In this document: one piece after another, positions 1 to 5,304 of the stretch | Position numbering within the stretch: the stretch's first letter is position 1 | Layout of the letters: the number at the start of each line of letters is the position of its first letter | Origin: Dehalococcoidia bacterium | Lineage (GTDB): Bacteria > Chloroflexota > Dehalococcoidia > GIF9 > UBA5629 | Length of the DNA: 5,304 bases | Assembly: GCA_030604795.1 (NCBI GenBank) | Contig: JAUVVE010000072.1 | Location: 1-5,304 of the forward strand | Reading direction: 5' to 3' | Notes under the pieces: model-generated | Database searches by the model: none | What the model was told of the DNA's origin: nothing | What the model saw: the letters and a program-made list of their open reading frames with translations, nothing else | Position numbers and translations under genes: made by a program

Positions 1-1256
1 CGATACCCAGGTGTTGTATCCGTGACTTCAACGACTTCGCCATCTGGTATACCCCAGGGGTAGCTGAGCCCTGTAGGGCCATTCAGGCAGACAAAGAGAG
101 AGTTTATGAACTCACCAACAAATGGAATACTGTAGCTGTCGTTTCTGACGGCACCCGGGTTCTAGGCCTGGGTGACATTGGCCCCGAGGCTGGCATGCCG
201 GTAATGGAAGGCAAGGCATTACTGTTCAAATACCTAGGTGGCGTCGATGCTGTGCCTATCTGTCTCGATACCAAAGACCCCGATGAAATTATCCAGGCGG
301 TAAAATGGCTTCAGCCATCCTTTGGCGGTATTAACCTAGAGGACATCTCCAATCCGAAGTGCTTCTACATCCTCGACCGATTAAGAGCAGAGGCACAGAT
401 TCCAGTATGGCATGACGACCAGCAGGGAACAGCGGCTGTCACCCTCGCTGGACTAATCAACGCCCTAAAGATTGTGGGTAAGAAAAAAGAGGATGTTAAG
501 CTTGCTGTTGTCGGGGTCGGCGCAGCCAATGTAGCCATCCTGAGGGTACTTTTTGCTGACGGATTTGGGCCGGCAAACACCATAGTTATAGATAGCAAAG
601 CCATTCTCCACACGGGCCGAACCGACCTCGAGGAGAAGCAAGAGGAGAACCCATACAAATGGGACCTGTGCCAGAGAACTAACCCGGAGAAAAGAAGCGG
701 AGGGATAGCCGAAGCCCTAAAGGGGGCTGACGTCTGTATCTCGCTGTCGAAGTCAGGCCCGGGCGTAATTCTACCTGAGTGGGTCAAAGGTATGTCCAAA
801 GATGCCATAGTCTTTGCCTGCGCTAACCCCATCCCGGAAATCTGGCCATGGGAAGCCAAGGAGGCTGGAGCCAGAATCATGGCCACAGGGAGGTCAGATT
901 TCCCCAACCAGGTAAATAACTCCATCGGCTTCCCTGGAATCTTTCGCGGCACGTTAGATGTTAGGGCCAGAACTATCACCGACGAGATGTGTATAGTTGC
1001 CGCCTATGAGCTGGCCAAGTGCGCTGAAGATAGAGGCATAAACGAGGACAATATCGCTCCCACTATGGCAGAATGGGAGGTTTTCGTCAGAGAGGCCGTG
1101 GCTGTAGGACTCAAGGCTATCGAGCAAGGAGTAGCTCGAGAAAAGGTCAGTCGCCAAGAGCTCACCAGGCGAGTTGAAACCATAATCAAGAACGCTAGAG
1201 AGACAACGGCCCTTCTCATGAAAGAAGGCTACATCCCTCCGGCACCTGAAGACTAG
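1..1256 (+). CDS. NAD(P)-dependent malic enzyme (oxaloacetate-decarboxylating), 5'-truncated by window edge
   Basis: Cytoplasmic enzyme that oxidatively decarboxylates malate to pyruvate and CO2 with reduction of NAD(P), or runs in reverse. The reading frame is open from base 3 to the TAG at 1254-1256 (417 visible residues); the true start lies upstream, and by family comparison a few tens of N-terminal residues are missing. An internal ATG at 195 is not the start, because conserved family sequence precedes it. Visible motifs (numbering from base 3): YTPGVAEPC with the catalytic Tyr at residue 16; GLGDIGPEAGMPV followed by EGKALLF with the probable catalytic Lys 71; metal ligands in LEDIS (113-114) and HDDQQGTA (138-139); the dinucleotide-binding GVGAAN loop at 171-176; then ACANPIPEI and NQVNNSIGFPGIFRGTLDVRA-type C-terminal signatures. 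Family assignment is very secure. Cofactor preference (NAD or NADP) cannot be read reliably. It sits 40 bases upstream of fumarase alpha on the same strand, which suits a shared role in malate metabolism. Confidence 0.95.
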   Translation, partial: IPRCCIRDFNDFAIWYTPGVAEPCRAIQADKERVYELTNKWNTVAVVSDGTRVLGLGDIGPEAGMPVMEGKALLFKYLGGVDAVPICLDTKDPDEIIQAVKWLQPSFGGINLEDISNPKCFYILDRLRAEAQIPVWHDDQQGTAAVTLAGLINALKIVGKKKEDVKLAVVGVGAANVAILRVLFADGFGPANTIVIDSKAILHTGRTDLEEKQEENPYKWDLCQRTNPEKRSGGIAEALKGADVCISLSKSGPGVILPEWVKGMSKDAIVFACANPIPEIWPWEAKEAGARIMATGRSDFPNQVNNSIGFPGIFRGTLDVRARTITDEMCIVAAYELAKCAEDRGINEDNIAPTMAEWEVFVREAVAVGLKAIEQGVAREKVSRQELTRRVETIIKNARETTALLMKEGYIPPAPED

Positions 1257-1279
1257 CCACATAGCCGCTATCTTTGTAG

Positions 1280-1286
1280 AAAGGAG
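1280..1286 (+). promoter_or_regulatory. Shine-Dalgarno for fumarase alpha
   Basis: AAAGGAG lies 10 bases before the ATG at 1297, in the 40-base gap after malic enzyme. The spacing is slightly long but acceptable. The gap shows no hairpin followed by a T run and no convincing promoter, so transcription probably continues from malic enzyme. Confidence 0.7.
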
Positions 1287-1296
1287 CGCCGCCAAA

Positions 1297-2142
1297 ATGA
1301 GGGACATCGACTGCAAGCAGATTAGCGAAACCGTATCCAGCCTGTTTCAAGAAGCTTGTCTTTACCTTCCCGAAGATGTACTCGCCGCTCTCAAGCAAGC
1401 GAAAGAGACTGAAGAGTCCCCTGTAGCTAAGGATGTGTTGGACAAGATGCTCGAGAATACTCAAATCTCCTCCAGAGAGAAAACCCCGTTATGCCAGGAC
1501 ACCGGTACCGCGGTCGTCTTCTTGGAGATTGGGCAGGAAGTCCACATAACCGGCGGTGACCTGTACACGGCCATAAACGAGGGAGTGCGCCAAGGATATG
1601 AAAAAGGCTATCTGCGCAAGTCCATGGTGGGGCAGCCTTTTTCGGCCCGAGTCAACACCAAAGATAACACCCCAGCTGTCATCCACACTGACATTGTTCC
1701 TGGGGATACGCTCAAGATTAGCGTCATGCCCAAGGGAGGTGGCTCTGAAAACTGTTCTCGCCTAACTATGCTGACTCCGGCAAAAGGTCGTCAAGGGATC
1801 ATAGATTTCGTGGTAAACCTGCTCAATGAGTCTGGTAGCAATCCATGCCCGCCGGTCATTATCGGCCTTGGCATAGGAGGAACAACGGACAAAACCATGG
1901 CTCTGGCCAAAAAGGCATTAATGCGCAAAGTGGGTGAGCCAAATCCAGACCCCGAGGTCGCTGAACTGGAAAAGGAAATCCTGCAACGAATTAACAACCT
2001 AGGCATTGGACCAATGGGATATGGCGGCAGGACAACCGCTCTAGCGGTTCATGCCGAGGTTTTCCCCGCCCATATTGCCAGCCTGCCGGTTGCAGTTAAC
2101 GTGCAGTGCTGGTGCGCTCGTCATAAGGAGGCAACACTATAA
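1297..2142 (+). CDS. Class I (Fe-S) fumarate hydratase, alpha subunit
   Basis: Alpha (N-terminal, cluster-binding) subunit of the two-subunit, oxygen-sensitive fumarase that interconverts fumarate and malate; the related L-tartrate dehydratase alpha subunit shares the fold. The 281-residue length is normal for a stand-alone alpha subunit. Seen in the sequence: PLCQDTGTA with Cys66, a GGGSENCS segment (147-154), NPCPPVIIGLGIGG with Cys184, GYGGRTTAL (241-249), and a C-terminal NVQCWCARH with Cys271 and Cys273. Cys66, Cys184 and one of the C-terminal cysteines are the likely ligands of the catalytic [4Fe-4S] cluster. The C-terminus looks complete. Fumarase needs the beta subunit (about 180-190 residues, the other half of the active site), yet the next gene is the fumarate reductase flavoprotein, whose start overlaps this stop codon. 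The beta gene must be outside the window. Fumarase is favoured over tartrate dehydratase because malic enzyme and complex II flank it. Confidence 0.93.
   Translation: MRDIDCKQISETVSSLFQEACLYLPEDVLAALKQAKETEESPVAKDVLDKMLENTQISSREKTPLCQDTGTAVVFLEIGQEVHITGGDLYTAINEGVRQGYEKGYLRKSMVGQPFSARVNTKDNTPAVIHTDIVPGDTLKISVMPKGGGSENCSRLTMLTPAKGRQGIIDFVVNLLNESGSNPCPPVIIGLGIGGTTDKTMALAKKALMRKVGEPNPDPEVAELEKEILQRINNLGIGPMGYGGRTTALAVHAEVFPAHIASLPVAVNVQCWCARHKEATL
2125..2131 (+). promoter_or_regulatory. Strong Shine-Dalgarno that points to an ATA start for the flavoprotein
   Basis: AAGGAGG, a near-perfect anti-16S match inside the end of the fumarase gene, is followed by seven bases (CAACACT) and then ATA at 2139-2141. 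This spacing is ideal and marks the flavoprotein start there, although ATA is not a usual start codon. No comparable site precedes the downstream in-frame TTG at 2169. Confidence 0.8.
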
Positions 2143-3851
2143 CGAACAGAAAACACGACATCATAATCTTGGGCTCCGGACTCGCTGGACTGCGAGCAGC
2201 CGTAGAAGTCGCACGAAACAACTCCGAAGCTGATATTGCCATTGTCTCCAAAGTCCAGCTCATGCGCGCTCATTCGGTCTGTGCTGAGGGTGGCACTGCG
2301 GCGGTCATGCAATCGGACCAGGGAGACAGTTTAGAGCTTCATGCCTGGGACACAATCAGAGGCGCCGATTTTCTTTGTGACCAAGATGTCGTGATGCGCT
2401 TCGTCGAAGAAATGCCAAAGGAAATCCTGCTTTTGGAGCATTGGGGAATTCCCTGGTCACGTCGCCCTGATGGGCGGATTGATCAGCGACCATTCGGAGG
2501 CCACAGCTACAATCGAGCTACATTCGCCGCTGATAAGACCGGTTTCTTCGAAATGCAAACCCTGTACGATACTCTACAAAAACATACCAATGTAAGCAGG
2601 TACGATGAATGTTACGTCAGCTCAATCCTGATAAAAGACAATGTATTCTGCGGCGTAACCGTTTGGGACCTGACCAGCGGTGAGTTCTTCCTTGTTCAGG
2701 GCAAAGCCTTAATTATCGCTGCCGGCGGTGCTTGCCGCATGTTCGGCTTCACCACCTACTCTCTCACCGCCACTGGTGATGGCGTTGCCATGGCTTACCG
2801 AGCCGGACTACCCATCAAAGACCTGGAGTTTGTCCAGTTTCACCCTACTGGCCTGGTCCCTTCCGGTATCCTTATTACAGAGGCGGCACGGGGTGAAGGC
2901 GGCCACCTGCTCAACAACAAAGGCGAACGATTCATGGAGAAATATGCTTCGACTAAGATGGAATTAGCTCCCCGAGATATCATCGCCCGCTCCGAGATAA
3001 CCGAAATCGAAGAGGGCAGGGGGTTTCCCGAACCCCATGGCCTCGACTACGTTCATATTGATCTGCGCCACCTTGGCGCCGATACAATCAACGAACGGCT
3101 GCCCTTGATTCGAGAGGTCGCCATAAAATTCAATTTCATCGACCCCATATACGAGCCGATTCCTATTCGACCGGCTGCCCATTATACTATGGGCGGCATT
3201 CACACTGATATCGACGGAGCTACGCCGGTAGAGGGCATCTGGGTAGCTGGAGAGGCTGGCTGCGAATCTCTTCACGGTGCAAACCGTCTCGGTTCGAACT
3301 CAACCGCCGAGTGCCTTGTCTGGGGCAAAACCACTGGAGCGAAGGCTGCTAGCCATATCTCGAAACAGCGAGCTTTGCCCCCAGCGCCCAAAGAAGCGGC
3401 TTTGAAAGACGAAGAGGCGCAAGTTTTCGACAGATTCAGTTCTACCGGCAAGGAAAGCTCCTACGCCTTGCGCAAAGAGCTACAGAAAACGATGGACAGC
3501 CAGGTTGGCGTTTACCGCACTGGCCCAGACCTGGAAGCAGCTCTAAATAGAATCAAGGAACTGAAGCAATTGGTGCCAAATATCCAAGTCAAAGACCACG
3601 GACGCATCTATAATACTGACCTGCTAAGTGCCCTGGAAAGTGACAATCTCCTTGACTTAGCTGAAATCGTTGTTGCCGGTGCTCTAGCCCGTACCGAGTC
3701 CCGAGGGGCTCATTCCCGGCGAGACTTTCCACAGCGGGATGATGTGAACTGGCTCAAACACACTCTGGCCTACTACACACCCGAAGGACCACGGCTCGAC
3801 TACATCCCTGTAAACATCACGATGTGGCAGCCAGTTGAAAGGAAATATTAA
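2139..3851 (+). CDS. Fumarate reductase / succinate dehydrogenase flavoprotein subunit, apparent ATA start
   Basis: Catalytic FAD subunit of complex II, interconverting fumarate and succinate on the cytoplasmic face of the membrane. Numbered from the proposed ATA at 2139 it has 570 residues, close to E. coli FrdA and SdhA. It begins with a beta strand (HDIIIL) leading into the GSGLAGL dinucleotide loop (12-18). His45 in RAHSVCAEGG matches the histidine that binds FAD covalently in this family. Active-site motifs follow: HPTGLVPSG (His235), ARGEGG, MELAPRD (Arg279), RPAAHYTMGG (His348) and HGANRLGSNS (Arg383). The C-terminal part has the conserved ESRGAH and RDDVNWLKHTLAY. Motif wording is closer to fumarate reductases than to mitochondrial-type SdhA, but direction is not proven. 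The in-frame stop at 2124-2126 limits the start. The only common start codon nearby, TTG 2169, would remove the first strand of the FAD fold and has no Shine-Dalgarno. The start overlaps the fumarase stop by four bases; the anchor gene follows after ten bases. Confidence 0.95.
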   Translation: MTNRKHDIIILGSGLAGLRAAVEVARNNSEADIAIVSKVQLMRAHSVCAEGGTAAVMQSDQGDSLELHAWDTIRGADFLCDQDVVMRFVEEMPKEILLLEHWGIPWSRRPDGRIDQRPFGGHSYNRATFAADKTGFFEMQTLYDTLQKHTNVSRYDECYVSSILIKDNVFCGVTVWDLTSGEFFLVQGKALIIAAGGACRMFGFTTYSLTATGDGVAMAYRAGLPIKDLEFVQFHPTGLVPSGILITEAARGEGGHLLNNKGERFMEKYASTKMELAPRDIIARSEITEIEEGRGFPEPHGLDYVHIDLRHLGADTINERLPLIREVAIKFNFIDPIYEPIPIRPAAHYTMGGIHTDIDGATPVEGIWVAGEAGCESLHGANRLGSNSTAECLVWGKTTGAKAASHISKQRALPPAPKEAALKDEEAQVFDRFSSTGKESSYALRKELQKTMDSQVGVYRTGPDLEAALNRIKELKQLVPNIQVKDHGRIYNTDLLSALESDNLLDLAEIVVAGALARTESRGAHSRRDFPQRDDVNWLKHTLAYYTPEGPRLDYIPVNITMWQPVERKY

Positions 3852-3855
3852 GGGG
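3850..3855 (+). promoter_or_regulatory. Shine-Dalgarno that decides the GTG start of the first anchor subunit
   Basis: AAGGGG, overlapping the flavoprotein TAA stop, sits six bases before GTG at 3862. It favours this GTG over the in-frame TTG at 3835, which has no good ribosome site and would overlap the flavoprotein gene by 17 bases. Confidence 0.6.
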
Positions 3856-3861
3856 TTAACG

Positions 3862-4305
3862 GTGAAGCAAATACAACCTCGACAGAATTATCTGGGGCCC
3901 GGCGGTTGGGTATGGGCAGGCAAATACAAACTAGAGCGCTACCTTTACCTTCTCCACAGGATAACCGGCCTGGGAATCCTGCTTTTCCTGTTAATTCATC
4001 TAGTCATGACTACCATTTTCCGTATTCAAGGCCAGGACGTCTGGGAAGCTACAATAGCGCTCCTCCACAATCCGTGGTTCAAAATCGGCGAATACCTGGT
4101 CGCCGCTGCTTTTGTCTACCACGCCTTGAATGGCTTGCGCCTGATCTTACAGGAATTGGGCTTCGCCATGGGCCGACCCACCCCACCCATATACCCATAC
4201 AAGGACTCATTGCGCAAGAAGCGGCCCTGGACAATCGCCCTGGTAGCGGTGATCGTCATCCTTGCCCTCGTATTCTTCTATGACTTCATAGCAGGAGGCT
4301 GGTGA
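3862..4305 (+). CDS. sdhC: Complex II membrane anchor, cytochrome b subunit (SdhC type)
   Basis: Membrane anchor of succinate dehydrogenase / fumarate reductase, holding the catalytic subunits on the membrane and passing electrons to or from quinone. From the GTG start it has 147 residues, usual for the family. Three hydrophobic helices are visible at about 34-54, 77-97 and 123-144. A polar N-terminus precedes LLHRITGLGI, where His32-Arg33 and TG match the SdhC HRxTG signature near the quinone site. His46 in helix 1 and His87 in helix 2 (FVYHALNGLR) are candidate haem b ligands; the helix 2 histidine is the position typical of SdhC. The loop after helix 2 is rich in proline, and a basic DSLRKKRP stretch precedes helix 3. 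It follows the flavoprotein by ten bases and its TGA stop overlaps the start of the second anchor by one base. An alternative start at TTG 3835 would add nine residues; I prefer GTG because of the Shine-Dalgarno. Confidence 0.88.
   Translation: MKQIQPRQNYLGPGGWVWAGKYKLERYLYLLHRITGLGILLFLLIHLVMTTIFRIQGQDVWEATIALLHNPWFKIGEYLVAAAFVYHALNGLRLILQELGFAMGRPTPPIYPYKDSLRKKRPWTIALVAVIVILALVFFYDFIAGGW
4293..4298 (+). promoter_or_regulatory. Shine-Dalgarno for the second anchor subunit
   Basis: AGGAGG within the last codons of sdhC is six bases from ATG 4305 but only three from the in-frame GTG 4302. The spacing favours ATG 4305, giving a TGATG stop/start overlap. Confidence 0.65.
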
Positions 4306-4679
4306 TGCGCAATACGTATCTGCAGTTTCTGCAACTGGTTACGGGCATATTCATAGCGGTTTTGCTAGGCATACACATGGTAATAATGCATCTCGACGCC
4401 ATCCTTGGATTCTTCGGAGTCGATGTCACCGAAGCGACTTCCTGGGAATCAATGATAGAACGGGCTGGCCAAGGCGTATGGGCAGGCTTATACATAGCTC
4501 TGTTGGCTTTTGTGCTCTACCATGCCCTCAACGGACTACGGGGCATCATACTGGAGTTGGCGCCCTCAGCTACAACTGAACGCATCGTTACCTGGGTTAT
4601 CATAGCTTTTGGCATCATCGCCTTCATCGGGGGCACTTATGTACCGCTGGCTCTGTTAGCCGGGCAGGAGCTATCATGA
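4305..4679 (+). CDS. sdhD: Complex II membrane anchor, hydrophobic subunit (SdhD type)
   Basis: Second membrane anchor of complex II, expected to pair with the preceding SdhC-type protein to form the quinone- and haem-binding membrane domain. It has 124 residues with three hydrophobic helices at about 12-30, 59-81 and 94-118. Helix 1 carries His24 and His29 (GIHMVIMH) and helix 2 carries His73 in FVLYHALNGLR, nearly identical to helix 2 of the neighbouring anchor. Where SdhC has HRITG, this protein has QLVTG, so it lacks the His-Arg pair. The D label rests on position and on being the second, more divergent anchor; similarity alone only says SdhC/SdhD superfamily. ATG 4305 is chosen over GTG 4302 from Shine-Dalgarno spacing. 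The stop overlaps the iron-sulfur subunit start as ATGA, implying coupled translation and balanced subunit supply. Confidence 0.85.
   Translation: MRNTYLQFLQLVTGIFIAVLLGIHMVIMHLDAILGFFGVDVTEATSWESMIERAGQGVWAGLYIALLAFVLYHALNGLRGIILELAPSATTERIVTWVIIAFGIIAFIGGTYVPLALLAGQELS
4666..4670 (+). promoter_or_regulatory. Shine-Dalgarno for the iron-sulfur subunit
   Basis: AGGAG inside the end of sdhD lies five bases before ATG 4676, whose ATGA overlaps the sdhD stop. It supports this start for the iron-sulfur gene. Confidence 0.65.
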
Positions 4680-5304
4680 ATGAAGACGGGACCAAACAGA
4701 TAACCTTCAAGGTCCAGAGGTACAACTCCGAACAGGATAGCGCCCCTTACTTTCAGGAATTCATAGTTCCGGCCAGCCGGGGTACAACCGTGCTCGAAGG
4801 TCTTATATATATAAAAGAAAACCTGGATAGCACCCTGGCCTTCCGCACTTCGTGCCGCATGGGAATCTGCGGCTCCTGCGGCATGCTCATCAACAACTAC
4901 CCTCACCTCGCCTGTCATACACAAATAGAAGAGTTTCACTCTGACACGCTAACGGTCAAATCTTTGCCCAACCTACCTATCATCAAAGATCTGGTACCTG
5001 GGCTGAATCCTCTTTTCGAGAACCACAAATCGGTAAAGCCCTATATCCTCCGCTATGATGAGGAGGAAATGGAAAAACCTACTGCTGAATTCGCCCAGAC
5101 GCCTCAACAGCTACAGACCTTCTTGCAGTTTACTTACTGTATAAAGTGCGGTATATGTGTTGCTGCTTGCCCGACCACAGCCAGCGACAAGCTTTTCCTC
5201 GGTCCCCAAGCTCTAGCGCAGTGTTACCGCTACTGTGCTGACAACCGGGATGAAGGTGAACAGGAAAGGTTCCCTGTGGTAGACACTGACCATGGAATAT
5301 GGCA
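4676..5304 (+). CDS. Fumarate reductase / succinate dehydrogenase iron-sulfur subunit, 3'-truncated by window edge
   Basis: Electron-transfer subunit of complex II, carrying electrons between the FAD of the flavoprotein and the quinone site through three Fe-S clusters. The frame is open from ATG 4676 to the window end (209 residues visible; the family is usually about 230-250). Residues 8-100 form the ferredoxin-like domain: SCRMGICGSCG gives Cys60, Cys65 and Cys68, with Cys80 in LACHT as the fourth [2Fe-2S] ligand. The RM and CGSCGM wording resembles fumarate reductase FrdB. The C-terminal domain has CIKCGICVAACP (Cys155, 158, 161, 165), supplying three [4Fe-4S] ligands plus the Cys before Pro that goes to the [3Fe-4S] cluster. 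FLGPQAL and NRDEG follow as in the family. The window stops at HGIW, just before the last cysteine motif expected for the [3Fe-4S] and [4Fe-4S] clusters. Two extra cysteines (183, 187) lie between. It overlaps sdhD by four bases and ends the A-C-D-B set. Confidence 0.95.
   Translation, partial: MNEDGTKQITFKVQRYNSEQDSAPYFQEFIVPASRGTTVLEGLIYIKENLDSTLAFRTSCRMGICGSCGMLINNYPHLACHTQIEEFHSDTLTVKSLPNLPIIKDLVPGLNPLFENHKSVKPYILRYDEEEMEKPTAEFAQTPQQLQTFLQFTYCIKCGICVAACPTTASDKLFLGPQALAQCYRYCADNRDEGEQERFPVVDTDHGIW

Noticed and set aside
365..979. Long open frame on the minus strand opposite malic enzyme (204 codons)
   Set aside because: It is entirely antisense to strongly conserved malic enzyme sequence, has no recognisable domain and is best explained as a shadow of codon bias.
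1257..1296. Possible terminator or promoter in the 40-base gap after malic enzyme
   Set aside because: No stable inverted repeat with a T run and no clear -35/-10 pair was seen; only a Shine-Dalgarno is supported.
954..1464. Several minus-strand open frames across the malic enzyme / fumarase junction
   Set aside because: They mutually overlap, show no family motifs and lie opposite well-supported coding sequence.
2169..3851. TTG 2169 as start of the flavoprotein
   Set aside because: It would delete the first beta strand of the FAD-binding fold and has no Shine-Dalgarno, whereas a strong one precedes ATA 2139.
3835..3861. TTG 3835 as start of the first anchor
   Set aside because: Poor ribosome site and 17-base overlap with the flavoprotein gene; GTG 3862 has AAGGGG at good spacing.
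3906..4283. Plus-strand open frame of 125 codons overlapping the first anchor
   Set aside because: It is a shifted frame within the anchor gene, proline/arginine-rich and without family features, while the anchor frame has clear helices and motifs.
4803..4817. TA-rich stretch (TTATATATATAAAAG) resembling a promoter -10 region
   Set aside because: It lies inside conserved iron-sulfur subunit coding sequence (LIYIKEN) with no matching -35 or downstream start.

Overview
The window is a densely packed, single-strand (+) bacterial operon segment of central carbon and respiratory metabolism. It contains six genes: a malic enzyme (5' end cut off by the window), the alpha subunit of a class I Fe-S fumarase, and a complete set of succinate dehydrogenase / fumarate reductase (complex II) genes in the order flavoprotein (A), membrane anchor (C), membrane anchor (D), iron-sulfur protein (B, 3' end cut off by the window). 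There are no RNA genes, mobile elements, CRISPR arrays or long non-coding stretches. The largest gap is 40 bases between malic enzyme and fumarase, and the remaining junctions are 10 bases or less, or overlaps.

Layout: 1-1256 malic enzyme (partial); 1297-2142 fumarase alpha; 2139-3851 FrdA/SdhA; 3862-4305 SdhC-type anchor; 4305-4679 SdhD-type anchor; 4676-5304 FrdB/SdhB (partial). The overlaps (4, 1 and 4 bases) and Shine-Dalgarno sequences inside upstream genes suggest one co-transcribed, translationally coupled unit. No promoter or terminator was recognised inside the window.

Function: the products connect pyruvate to malate (malic enzyme), malate to fumarate (fumarase) and fumarate to succinate (complex II, coupled to the membrane quinone pool). 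This is a C4-dicarboxylate module that could run oxidatively as part of the TCA cycle or reductively towards succinate. The FrdA and FrdB motifs resemble enterobacterial fumarate reductase, and the oxygen-sensitive fumarase class fits an anaerobe or facultative organism, but direction cannot be decided from sequence. Base composition is moderate and the organism is bacterial. An anaerobic Chloroflexota-like or other deep-branching environmental lineage is only a guess.

The most notable points are: (1) the flavoprotein gene has no ATG/GTG/TTG at its expected start, but an ATA follows an ideal Shine-Dalgarno sequence and overlaps the fumarase stop as ATAA, as if a usual ATGA junction had changed by one base; (2) the fumarase beta subunit is not next to alpha; (3) the complex II gene order is A-C-D-B; (4) the two anchors share a near-identical helix motif, pointing to paralogy and possibly two haems. 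I see no evidence here for a wholly new biological system.
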